From Phycisphaerae bacterium RAS1 (GTDB taxonomy: Bacteria > Planctomycetota > Phycisphaerae > UBA1845 > Fen-1342): a stretch of 64,000 nt of DNA. Positions 47,777 to 56,063 of the stretch are shown in pieces. Positions within the stretch are counted from its first letter, which is position 1, and the number at the start of each line of letters is the position of its first letter. The notes under the pieces were generated by a model. It had not been told where the DNA came from. It saw only the letters and a list, made by a program, of their open reading frames with translations, and searched no databases. The translations under genes were made by a program, and so were the position numbers. The DNA lies in the NCBI GenBank assembly GCA_007859745.1, contig SMLU01000002.1, positions 178,942-242,941 on the forward strand. The letters run 5' to 3'.

Positions 47777-48502
47777 CTATTCGGCGTCAGCGTCGGCGTC
47801 GTCCTCATCCGGTGTAAGCTGACCCAGGGCGATCAGCGCGGAGTAAGCCGCCTTCTGCTCGGCTTCCTTCTTGCTCGGGCCCCACGCGCCGGGGAATCGC
47901 TTGCGCCCGACGGTCACGGCGATTTCGAAGCACTTGGCGTGATCCGGGCCTTTTTCGTCGAGCAGCTCATACTGCGGCGTGGCCCCCAGCTCGCGCTGCG
48001 CGAACTGTTGAAGCTGAGACTTGAAGTTGAACTGGTGCTGCGATTCGCAGGCCGCGTCGATGTCGGGCGCCATGAGCCGCAAAACGAACTCGCGCGCCAC
48101 CAGGAACCCGCCGTCCAGGTAAACCGCGGCGATCAGCGCCTCCAGCGCCGCCGCCCCGAGCGAGCGCGGCAGGTGATCGCCCGGCTCCATGCCCTGACCC
48201 AGGTGCAGCGCCTCGCTCAGGTGCATGCGGTCGGCCACGTCCGCGCACGTACGCCGCGACACGACCGCCGACTTGATCTTGGTCAGGTCGCCCTCCATGG
48301 ACTCCGGCAGGCGCTCGTACAGCTCCTGGCACACGACCAGCCCCATGACCGCGTCGCCAAGGAACTCCATCCGCTCATTGCTGTCGCGGCGGTGGTCGGC
48401 GACGGAGGAATGCGTCAGCGCGGCCTTGAGAAGCTTGGGGTTCTTGAACTGATAGCCGATGCGTTTCTGGCATTGTTCCAGGCGAGCCGTGGCGGTGTGC
48501 AC
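47777..48502 (-). CDS. rnc: ribonuclease III
   Basis: Protein of 241 residues from GTG 48502. RNase III processes double-stranded rRNA precursors and other RNAs. NERMEFLGDAVMGLVV (about 42-57) is the catalytic signature with Glu45 and Asp49-type residues; AAALEALIAAVYLDGG holds the second acidic pair. The C-terminal dsRNA-binding domain starts at FKSQLQQFAQRELG and includes GPSKKEAEQKAAYSAL. The acidic tail (DEDDADADAE) is unusual but short. Confidence 0.95.
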   Translation of the reverse strand: MHTATARLEQCQKRIGYQFKNPKLLKAALTHSSVADHRRDSNERMEFLGDAVMGLVVCQELYERLPESMEGDLTKIKSAVVSRRTCADVADRMHLSEALHLGQGMEPGDHLPRSLGAAALEALIAAVYLDGGFLVAREFVLRLMAPDIDAACESQHQFNFKSQLQQFAQRELGATPQYELLDEKGPDHAKCFEIAVTVGRKRFPGAWGPSKKEAEQKAAYSALIALGQLTPDEDDADADAE

Positions 48503-48771
48503 GATGGCGACCTTCTCGGCCGACGTCGCAAGGCGTCCCGAGCGCCGGGGCGCTTTGCGTCAGCGGCACGTGTGAGCGTACGGGGCGCCGGCGGCGGGCC
48601 AACTTCGCATCCGGCCGCGGCCGCCTCATCAAGCGAACCGCGCGAGCGGCAGCCGTGGCGACCACAACCGCCTGGAAGACTCCGCCAATTCGCTTCGACC
48701 CGTATTGTATTCATCGGACGGGGTGTTGTGCCAAACTGATTTTTTCCCGACCGCCGCACAAAGTCGGGGAG

Positions 48772-48874
48772 TGCGGGTGGGACGGGGCGTCTGAGGATGT
48801 GATCATTAGGGTGGGACGGGTGTCTCGCCCGTCCCACCGACCGCAGGAACGGGCAAGATGCCCGTTCCACCCTT
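48772..48874. repeat. family G palindrome cluster
   Basis: gtgggacgggtgtctcgccc-gtcccacc and gaacgggcaagatgcccgtt-cc. The 421-base gap 48503-48923 shows no gene apart from this. Confidence 0.85.
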
Positions 48875-48923
48875 CAGCGGCCACGCGGAAGCGGTCGATA
48901 ACGAAGGTGGGAGATAGTGCGCC

Positions 48924-49532
48924 ATGATTGTGACGCTCGACGGCCAACGGCTGGCGGAACAGTTCCCGCCGCAATCGACGCTGGGCGAGGTGATCGACCG
49001 CGTGCGCGAGAAGGTCGCCGACGATCGCTTGATTGTCGCGGTGTCGCTGGACGGGCGGACGTGCGCCGAGCCCGAGTTGAACGACCTCCTCGCGGCGCCG
49101 CTGACGGCTGAGTCCCAGGTCGATTTGGAACTCGGCTCACGCGGGTCGGTGGTCGCCGACGCGCTGCGGGTCGCCGCCGGCGCACTGACGGACGCCGAGC
49201 AGGTTCGAACCGAGGCGACCGCCGCCTTGCACGCCGGCCGCACGGCCGAGGGCGTATCGCGGCTGGGCGAGTTTGCCAGAATCTGGCAGGGAGCCGTGCA
49301 GACGGTGATCCACGGCGGACGCCTGGTGGGATCGGACTGGACCGGCCGCGAGCACGAGGGCCGTCCGGTCGCCGCGCTCTTGAGCGAATTCCACACGGCT
49401 CTTGCGTCGCTCCGCGACGCCTTGGAAGCACACGACATGGTGGGGCTGGCCGACGCCTTGCACTACGAGTTTCCACCGCTGGCGGCGGGGTGGCGATCCC
49501 TTCTGGAATCACTTGCCGCCGAGTATACGTAG
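48924..49532 (+). CDS. protein of unknown function with a beta-grasp-like N-terminus
   Basis: Protein of 202 residues, ATG 48924 with GGGAG upstream. Residues 1-75 (MIVTLDGQRLAEQFPPQSTL, then VIDRVREKV and RLIVAVSLDGR) alternate strands and one helix as in ubiquitin-like beta-grasp folds; this is inference. The C-terminal 125 residues are helical (LHAGRTAEGVSRLGEFARIW). The TAG stop is the first base group of a family-J repeat. Unknown function; the DinB-fold gene starts 91 bases downstream. Confidence 0.65.
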   Translation: MIVTLDGQRLAEQFPPQSTLGEVIDRVREKVADDRLIVAVSLDGRTCAEPELNDLLAAPLTAESQVDLELGSRGSVVADALRVAAGALTDAEQVRTEATAALHAGRTAEGVSRLGEFARIWQGAVQTVIHGGRLVGSDWTGREHEGRPVAALLSEFHTALASLRDALEAHDMVGLADALHYEFPPLAAGWRSLLESLAAEYT

Positions 49533-49556
49533 CGTCGGACCTCCGCGCCCGACGGT
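49530..49556. repeat. family J palindrome starting at a stop codon
   Basis: tagcgtcggacctccgcgcc-cgacggt; the initial TAG is the stop of the upstream gene. Same start-in-TAG arrangement at 58737. Confidence 0.8.
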
Positions 49557-49623
49557 GTTTCGCACTGACGTCAGTGCCGCCGGCGAACGTTACCGCGGTC
49601 CATCCCCGGCTGGAGAACATCCA

Positions 49624-50136
49624 ATGGCCCGCTGGCCATGGTTTGAGCGGCCGTTCCGGTTCGACTATCCCGCGTCGAAATTCCCCGAGCTGCTCGAGCG
49701 CTGGCGCGGCACGCCGGCGCGGCTCGAAGAGCGGCTTGCCGGCGTCGGCGACGAAGCCGCCGCCCGCAGCGATGGCCGCGGCTGGTCGATCAAGCAGAAC
49801 GTCGGCCACCTGATCGATCTGGATTACCTCCCGGTGCGCCGCCTGGGCGAGATTCTCGCGGGTGAGGCCACGCTGGTCGCGGCCGACCTGACCAATCGCC
49901 GCACCAACGAGGGCGACCACAACGCCCGTCCGCTGGCGGATTTGCTGGCCGACTTCCGCCGCGGGCGGATGGCAGGCGCGGCGAAGTTCGAGGCGGTTCC
50001 GGAATCAGACTGGGGCAGGGCGGCGCTGCATCCGCGGCTGAAGCAGCCGATGCGGATTGTGGATATTCTGCACTTCGACAGCGAGCATGATGATTATCAT
50101 CTGGGGCGGATCGCCGAGTTGCTGCGAACGCTGTAG
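49624..50136 (+). CDS. DinB-family metal-dependent hydrolase-fold protein
   Basis: Protein of 170 residues, ATG 49624. The four-helix DinB/YfiT fold with three His: NVGHLIDLD, then RIVDILHFDSEHDDYHLGR with the second and third metal ligands. Members are metal-binding and often thiol-S-transferases, but substrates are unknown in most. Upstream gene may be cotranscribed. Confidence 0.85.
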   Translation: MARWPWFERPFRFDYPASKFPELLERWRGTPARLEERLAGVGDEAAARSDGRGWSIKQNVGHLIDLDYLPVRRLGEILAGEATLVAADLTNRRTNEGDHNARPLADLLADFRRGRMAGAAKFEAVPESDWGRAALHPRLKQPMRIVDILHFDSEHDDYHLGRIAELLRTL

Positions 50137-50156
50137 CGGCCATTCCCAAGCTCTTT

Positions 50157-50283
50157 CCGAGCCGCGACCGTGAGGGAGCGGTTCTTTTCCGAGCCGCGAC
50201 CGTGAGGGAGCGGTTCTTTTCCGAGCCGCGACCGTGAGGGAGCGGGCAATTGAAGAACCGCTTGCTTACGCGCGCGGCTCGGA
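50157..50283. repeat. family C repeat array
   Basis: Three tandem ttccgagccgcgaccgtgag-type arms and one closing inverse arm with aaccgcttgcttacgcgcgc. It separates the DinB gene from the convergent nucleotidyltransferase gene. Confidence 0.93.
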
Positions 50284-50304
50284 TTGAAGCGCGGAGGATA
50301 GGCG

Positions 50305-50898
50305 CTAGAGATCGTCGTCCGGGTCAATCGTCGCTTGAATCTCGCGCTGCCGCGCCAGCAGATCGGCCGGCAGCGTCGCCTCGACGGCGGCGTCGATCAG
50401 CCCGACGCCGAGCATGTCGCGGATGTGGACCCGGTCGATGTCGCGGAAAGCGGTCAGCTTCATCCTCAACAGCGCGGGCAAGCTGAGAACCAAGTACCCC
50501 TCGCGAGAGCGCACCGCCTCATCAAGCGATGGCGCCGGGTGAAGGCTCGATGGTCGCACGCGGCGCCCGGCCCACACGAGGTGAACGCCCGACTTCCGAT
50601 CCGGGTCTTCCGGGTCAAGCAGAATCACGGATCGTCGATCGTCGTCGCGGCGGAACCCGAGCGAATCCACTGCAGCGACGACTCTTTCGACATCGTCGTA
50701 CTCGACGAGCAAGTCGACGTCTTTGGTCGTCCGAGTCGCGGCCGGATTTCGCTCCGCGACCCATGTCGCCACGGCATTTCCGCCGATGACGGCGTACCGT
50801 ACACCGGCGGCGTCCAGCGCGGCCGTGACCGTTCGCAATCGGCGCAGGACGCGATCCATCGCCATGACGTACTCTTGAAACGGGGTTGAGACCAACAT
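50305..50898 (-). CDS. nucleotidyltransferase-fold protein (AbiEii/DUF6036-like)
   Basis: Protein of 197 residues from ATG 50898 (others at 50904, 50865 and 50859). YAVIGGNAVATWVAERNPA and the acidic motif TKDVDLLVEYDD are the pol-beta-type nucleotidyltransferase core (G-G then D-x-D). This fold includes AbiEii-type toxins and small minimal nucleotidyltransferases. No adjoining AbiEi-type antitoxin is visible, so a toxin role is unproven. Confidence 0.75.
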   Translation of the reverse strand: MLVSTPFQEYVMAMDRVLRRLRTVTAALDAAGVRYAVIGGNAVATWVAERNPAATRTTKDVDLLVEYDDVERVVAAVDSLGFRRDDDRRSVILLDPEDPDRKSGVHLVWAGRRVRPSSLHPAPSLDEAVRSREGYLVLSLPALLRMKLTAFRDIDRVHIRDMLGVGLIDAAVEATLPADLLARQREIQATIDPDDDL

Positions 50899-51310
50899 CG
50901 GCATGAATATAACGAGTTGCCAGTGAACCCGTGTCTGTCGCTGCAATTGCGCTGCGATTATCATGCCGCGCGGAGTCGCAGCACAACGGGTCGCGACGGG
51001 TCGGGAGACAGCCGATGCTCTGCAGCGCTTGGACCCGGCCGAAGGGGCAACTCGGGCCGAAGCCAGATTCGGAGCAAGAGACACTCGCGACTTGGTGCGT
51101 GAATCAGTCGGACAAATTGAATCCGCCGCGATCTATTGGGTTTTCGACCCGCACTTGCTTAACTGGATGTACCGGTAGCGCTGGACGATGTCGTTGCGGA
51201 TCGCGCTTATCGCGCCGTGTGCGCAAGGCTCGGACCCATGGCCGACTCTCGGAGGGAGTGTCCCACTCGCTCCGCCGGATCGGCGGCGCCAGGAAGACCG
51301 GAAGAGGTAC

Positions 51311-52687
51311 ATGACCCGCGCGGGTGACGAATCGTACCCTGAGCGCACCACCACGGCCGCAAGCGACCGCGGCGTCCGCGTTGCCGCCGCGCTGGATGAA
51401 TATTGGGAGTCCATCCGGTCGGGTCGGGAGATCGACGAAGTCCAGTTCCTCGCTACGCATTCCGATCTAGCAGCGGAGCTTCGCGTGCAGATTGCGGTGA
51501 TTCGTGCAATGGACGCGCTCGGAGGAAACGAACCTCGCTCCGCGCTGCCTCCCGACGCCGGTCACCATTCAAACCCGACCATCCCTGGATACAAGCTGGG
51601 TGCAGAAATCCACCGCGGCGGGCAGGGAGTCGTTTACGAAGCGGTGCAGGCATCTACCGGGCGGCGTGTCGCAGTCAAGGTATGCCATGCGAGATCGTCG
51701 AGCCGGGACGACGAGCTGGCGCGGTTCCGCCGCGAGGTCGAGGTTCTGGCGGGCCTATGTCACCCCAACATCGTGACGATCCACGACTACGGGGCGGTCG
51801 AGGACTGCCACTATTACGCGATGGAGTTCATCGCAGGCGAGCCGCTGGATCGCTGGTGCGACCGATGGCGGTCGATGGGATCACCCCGCGAACTCGGTGA
51901 TTCGATCGCCGCACGTGTCGCCGTTTTCGCCAAGGTAGGCGACGCCGTTCACGCAGCTCACTTGCGCGGCGTGATTCACCGCGACCTCAAACCCGGCAAT
52001 GTCCGCGTCAGCGAATCGGGCGAGCCGTACGTCTTGGATTTTGGCCTAGCCAAGCTGTTTGCGGTCGAAGAGGACGCGGCCGAACTAACGCAAACCGGCC
52101 AGTTCATCGGATCTGTGCCGTGGTCTGCGCCCGAGCAGGTCGACGGCGGCGCCGCACGGGTCGACCTGCGCACGGACGTCTACGCACTCGGTGTGATGCT
52201 CTACCGCGGACTGACCGGGCGGCACCCCTACGACGTCAGCGGGTCGATCCGCCGCGTATTCGAACAGATCGTGTCGGTCGAGCCGCTTCGTCCGAGCGCA
52301 CTGGTTCCCGCGATCCGGGGTGACCTGGACGTGATCGTCCTGAAGTGTCTTCGAAAACCCCCCGCCGAGCGGTACCAGTCGGCCGACGACCTGAGCCGCG
52401 ACCTCCGACATTACCTGGCGGGCGAGCCGATCGAGGCCCGCCGCGGATCGCTTGCGTATCTGTTCAGGCGGCGTTTGTGGCAACGGCGCGTCGAACTGGC
52501 CATCGCAACACTGGCAATGCTCGTCGTCGGCATGGTCTGCGGTTGGTATTGGTCGGCTCGCCGCGCGGCCATAGCGGCGGAACTGAAGGAAGAGGCAAAC
52601 CTACTCGGCGCCGGGCGTCTGGTGACGCCGCGAGAGACGTTCTTCTGGAGAGACCCATTTCTCTCGCGCCCAACGCCGAAGCGGTGA
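51311..52687 (+). CDS. eukaryotic-type Ser/Thr protein kinase with one membrane helix
   Basis: Protein of 458 residues, ATG 51311 with GAAGAGG upstream. The kinase domain (about 93-380) has the glycine loop GAEIHRGGQGVVYEA, VAVKVCHA (Lys), HRDLKPGNVRVS (catalytic loop), VLDFGLAK (DFG) and WSAPEQVDGGA. A transmembrane helix (ATLAMLVVGMVCGWYW, about 399-414) leads to a short extracytoplasmic tail ending PFLSRPTPKR. The stop TGA overlaps the ATG of the next ORF (TGATG), and that ORF looks like the missing extracytoplasmic domain, so a frameshift near 52655-52670 is possible. Regulated targets unknown. Confidence 0.9.
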   Translation: MTRAGDESYPERTTTAASDRGVRVAAALDEYWESIRSGREIDEVQFLATHSDLAAELRVQIAVIRAMDALGGNEPRSALPPDAGHHSNPTIPGYKLGAEIHRGGQGVVYEAVQASTGRRVAVKVCHARSSSRDDELARFRREVEVLAGLCHPNIVTIHDYGAVEDCHYYAMEFIAGEPLDRWCDRWRSMGSPRELGDSIAARVAVFAKVGDAVHAAHLRGVIHRDLKPGNVRVSESGEPYVLDFGLAKLFAVEEDAAELTQTGQFIGSVPWSAPEQVDGGAARVDLRTDVYALGVMLYRGLTGRHPYDVSGSIRRVFEQIVSVEPLRPSALVPAIRGDLDVIVLKCLRKPPAERYQSADDLSRDLRHYLAGEPIEARRGSLAYLFRRRLWQRRVELAIATLAMLVVGMVCGWYWSARRAAIAAELKEEANLLGAGRLVTPRETFFWRDPFLSRPTPKR

Positions 52688-53679
52688 TGCGTCGGCTCGA
52701 GAAGCGGCTTCGCGACGGCCCGGCACAAGACCTAGGCGACTACGTGAACGCCCTTTGGCGCGCGGAACTCATTGGTCGTGCGGTGCAGGAACTGGATCGA
52801 AATGAACTGGCGATCGGGCTCGAACCGACACGCTTGGAGGACCTGGCCGGCGTTACGCTTGTGCCAAGCGAGATCCAGCTTTTAATCGACGGAAAGTCCC
52901 TTATCTGGACAGCGCCCGACAGGCCGCCGCCGGAGCCGAGTATGTGGGCAATTGTTAGTTCGTCGCCCGACCCTCTCGCGACATCGGGCACCGGTTGGGA
53001 TTCCATCCGACTCCCGCGTGATCTACTGAGCTTGGGGGCGCATCGCGTCGGCGGCAGGGTCTTCTTCCAGGCGTTCGACGCCGACGACTCCGGCGCGCTG
53101 AGACCGATCCTCCAAGAAGATCGGTACGGAAAGCACCTGGTCGGCGGTTCCGTCACGCTCGATCTCCGTTACTTCACGGTCGTCAAAGCAATCGGGGAGG
53201 GCTACCCGTCGCGCGTGGTCGATGCCAATGAGGCAAGGGAGTTTGCGCGCGGCGTCGCGATCGGCTCTGCCGCGGTCACCGACGCAATCGAACTGCCGCT
53301 GAGACTTCCGCAGCGCTCACGGGACGTTCCCGTGGCCGCATCCATCGAGGTATGTTTCAGCGTGAACGGGTCTGAGTGGCGCGCGACGGCGGCGATTTAC
53401 CTCGGGGACCGTAGGCGGTTTGACCGGTTCGACGGCGGCGCACCACTCTGGCGCCACGCTTCGAACGCGCGGTACGCGCCGCCCGGGGTCTACATTCCCC
53501 CGCTCCTTTGCCTTCCGATCGCGCAGGACGCGCTGGCGCAGATTCACGAGTTGGGCGTGCCCATCGAAGGCGTCGTCACAATCAGACCATCATTCTCAGT
53601 TGCGCGGAAACAGCCCGAGTGCGAGTGCTACCTGGAGTTTGGCGTGATCGAGCAGTCTGTCACGCTCACTCCGCAATGA
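52687..53679 (+). CDS. domain ORF downstream of the Ser/Thr kinase
   Basis: Protein of 330 residues from ATG 52687, overlapping the kinase stop by one base. It has no signal peptide and no clear ribosome site. Its frame stays open upstream into the kinase tail, where it reads ISLAPNAEAVMRRLEKRLRD, a good helix. The body is a beta-rich domain (e.g. RVGGRVFFQAFDADDSG and ASIEVCFSVNGSEWRATAAI). Either it is a separate, coupled gene or the original sensor domain of the kinase, cut off by a frameshift. No known family recognised. Confidence 0.6.
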   Translation: MRRLEKRLRDGPAQDLGDYVNALWRAELIGRAVQELDRNELAIGLEPTRLEDLAGVTLVPSEIQLLIDGKSLIWTAPDRPPPEPSMWAIVSSSPDPLATSGTGWDSIRLPRDLLSLGAHRVGGRVFFQAFDADDSGALRPILQEDRYGKHLVGGSVTLDLRYFTVVKAIGEGYPSRVVDANEAREFARGVAIGSAAVTDAIELPLRLPQRSRDVPVAASIEVCFSVNGSEWRATAAIYLGDRRRFDRFDGGAPLWRHASNARYAPPGVYIPPLLCLPIAQDALAQIHELGVPIEGVVTIRPSFSVARKQPECECYLEFGVIEQSVTLTPQ

Positions 53680-53764
53680 TCCGATTGCCGCTCTCGCAGG
53701 CGTCAAACTGGCGTCCCGGGTATCATGCTGCGTGCGAAAGCCCAACGCGCCTAAGGACTCGTCG

Positions 53765-55087
53765 ATGCCGACTGCTGCTCCGTTGAGAGATCCGGCTGGC
53801 CGCGCCCGCCTCTCCGACGCCGACGCCCTCGCCATGTATCACGACCTCTCCATCCACGAACTCGGCAAGCTCGCCTTCGGCCGGCTCATGGAACTGCACC
53901 CGGAGCCCTACCGCACCTACGTCGTCGACCGCAACATCAACTACAGCAACGTCTGCACCGCCAAGTGCATCTTCTGCAACTTCTACACCAAGCCCGGAAA
54001 GCCCGACGCCTACATCCTGAGCTACGACGAGATCGGCCGGAAGATCGAAGAGTTGATCGACATCGGCGGCACGCAGATTCTGATGCAGGGCGGCCTGGTG
54101 CCCGACGCCTCGCACCCCAGCGGCCACGGACTGCCCTTCGAGTGGTATCTCGACCTGCTGCGCTTCATCCGCAAGAACTACCCGGGCATCCACATTCACG
54201 CATTCAGCCCGCCGGAAATCTGGGCGTTTCACCAAGTCTTCAAGATGCCGCTGCGCGACGTGCTGCTAAGGCTTCGCGACGCGGGCCTGGCGACTATCCC
54301 CGGCGGCGGCGGCGAAATTCTGGTCGACCGCGTGCGCGACATCATCGGCCAGGGCAAAACCATCACGCACGAGTGGCTGGCCGTCATGCGCGAGGCGCAC
54401 AAGCTCGGCATGAAGACAAGCTGCACGATGATGTTCGGCCACATCGAGACCATCGAAGAGCGCATCGAGCACATGCGCCTGCTGCGCGATCTTCAGGACG
54501 AACTCGGCGGCTTCACGGCGTTCATTCACTGGCCGTTTCAGCCGGAGGGGACGCCGCTGGGGCGATGGCCAGTTCAGAGTAGCGAGTTCAGAGTAGCGAG
54601 TGCAAAGACGGAAGCGTCGCCCGGAGCAGGTTCTGAACTCGCTACTCGCTCCTCGCTACTCGACACTGCGGCCCGCGGGCCGCGTCCCGACGGCAAGCAC
54701 CTGCTCCTCGCCGACGCGCACGAATACCTCGTGATGCTCGCCATCGCGCGGCTCTACCTCGACAACATCCCGAACATCCAGTCGAGTTGGGTCACGATGG
54801 GACCGAAGGTCGGGCAGCTTGCATTGTTCTACGGGGCCAACGACATGGGCAGCGTCATGATGGAAGAGAATGTCGTCAGCCAGGCGGGCGCGACGTTCCG
54901 GCTCAGCGAGGACGAAATCCGCCGGCTGATCACCGACGCCGGTTGGCAGCCGCAGCAGCGCGATCAGTACTACCGGCCGATCACGACGCCGCGGCGCAAG
55001 AAGCTGGACGCGCCGGCGGTAGCGATATCGAACGGGAATGATGCTGCGAAGGGGCTCGTGAGGTTGACGGTCGGGGAGCGGCGATAG
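53765..55087 (+). CDS. mqnC: cyclic dehypoxanthinyl futalosine synthase (radical SAM)
   Basis: Protein of 440 residues from ATG 53765 with AAGGA upstream. MqnC cyclises dehypoxanthinyl futalosine in the futalosine route to menaquinone. NVCTAKCIFCNFYTK (Cys64, Cys68, Cys71) is the 4Fe-4S radical-SAM site; GGTQILMQGGLVPD, IHAFSPPEIW and TIPGGGGEIL are family motifs; VTMGPKVGQLALFYGANDMG follows. Residues 270-302 are an in-frame family-F repeat insertion between HWPFQPEGTPLG and the conserved YLVMLAIARLYLDN. Other mqn genes are elsewhere. Confidence 0.93.
   Translation: MPTAAPLRDPAGRARLSDADALAMYHDLSIHELGKLAFGRLMELHPEPYRTYVVDRNINYSNVCTAKCIFCNFYTKPGKPDAYILSYDEIGRKIEELIDIGGTQILMQGGLVPDASHPSGHGLPFEWYLDLLRFIRKNYPGIHIHAFSPPEIWAFHQVFKMPLRDVLLRLRDAGLATIPGGGGEILVDRVRDIIGQGKTITHEWLAVMREAHKLGMKTSCTMMFGHIETIEERIEHMRLLRDLQDELGGFTAFIHWPFQPEGTPLGRWPVQSSEFRVASAKTEASPGAGSELATRSSLLDTAARGPRPDGKHLLLADAHEYLVMLAIARLYLDNIPNIQSSWVTMGPKVGQLALFYGANDMGSVMMEENVVSQAGATFRLSEDEIRRLITDAGWQPQQRDQYYRPITTPRRKKLDAPAVAISNGNDAAKGLVRLTVGERR
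54570..54668. repeat. family F repeat inside mqnC
   Basis: cagttcagagtagcgagttc-agagtagcgagt on the left and ctgaactcgctactcgctcc-tcgctactcg on the right. In frame. Same family as in the xanthine-dehydrogenase-like gene at 19411. Confidence 0.92.
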
Positions 55088-55105
55088 CAGCCTGCCGAAG
55101 AAACC

Positions 55106-55180
55106 GTAGCGTCGGCCCTCCGCGGCCGACGATGTACGAAGACCCCTCGAATATCGCCGTCGGCCGCGGAGGACCCGCGC
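55106..55180. repeat. family J palindrome pair
   Basis: gtagcgtcggccctccgcgg-ccgacgatgtac, then its inverse cgtcggccgcggaggacccg-cgc. Between mqnC and the convergent lipoprotein gene. Confidence 0.85.
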
Positions 55181-55217
55181 GACAGCACATCGAGCCCTGC
55201 GCGTCCGCGCCCGGCGA

Positions 55218-55755
55218 TCAGAAAGGGGCGAAGTCAAAGCGCTGCGCCCCGTCCAGCGGCACGACCACGATCCGCCGCTCGTCGTTCACGAACACGATCC
55301 GATCGCCGGCGATTCGCGCCTGGCCGGAAAGGCCCGTCTCCAAGCGGGTCGAGCTGTTGCACGGAGGCCACGTGCTCGCCGTCCGCCTGCAGGCCGAAGA
55401 GCGCGGAGCTGGGGGCGAGCGGGCGGACCAGCGCCCGCTCCTTGTCCTGGTGTACGTACACGTTGCTCGGGCCAAGCACTCCGGGGAGCACGATGTCGCC
55501 GGTCGGGCCGGGGAAGCGTACCCGTACGTCGCCGAGGTTGGTGGCGTAGAAGATTCGATCGCTATCGCCGCCCATCAGTACCGGGAACGGTTGCGCTCCC
55601 AGGGGATCAGCGAGCGCCCCCTCAAGTGTGTTTTGTGCGTCGCTCAGCGCGTCGCCGAGCGGACCGAAGAAGCGGGCCGGGTCGAATGGGGCGTCGACCG
55701 TGCAGGAAGCGAGCAGGGCGGCAAGCGGCGTCGAAAGAAGACTGGCGCGGCGCAT
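55218..55755 (-). pseudogene. secreted lipoprotein gene with a frameshift
   Basis: ATG 55755 follows a perfect AAGGAGG site. A lipoprotein signal (LLSTPLAALLASC) starts an exported protein rich in beta-strands (LGDVRVRFPGPTGDIVLPGV). The frame continues sensibly to VASVQQLD near 55345, then degenerates into Arg-rich sequence. One frame over, the text continues as RLETGLSGQARIAGDRIVFV to a TGA at 55218-55220. The simplest explanation is one extra C in the CCC after the GAC codon at about 55345-55350. It is a frameshifted gene or a sequencing error. Confidence 0.7.
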
Positions 55756-56063
55756 GATCAACCTCCTTGTGCCGCGGACGGCCGGGATGGAATTGCGGCG
55801 CGAGCGCGACGGGGCGGCAGAAAGGGCACCGGACGCATTCGGACAGCCATCCGCAAAGCGACGTTGGTTCGGCGCGCTCACGGCACGCCGTTCAGCCCGC
55901 GGTGGGACATGGCGTGTGCATGGGCGTCCGTTCCGCGCCGCAGAAAGGCCGTTCGGCCGCCCGTCACGCGGACCCGCTTGTCAGCCGCGCGGGATCGATT
56001 AGGATGCCGCCGCTTGTCGCATTGTCACTGACATAAGGGCCGCGTTCAGCTCGGAGAAGACCC

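Noticed and set aside
50963-51178. 71-residue open frame upstream of the Ser/Thr kinase
   Set aside because: No ribosome site, signal peptide or motif; it lies in the 412-base gap 50899-51310, in which I see no supported gene, and its sequence looks like non-coding GC-rich drift.
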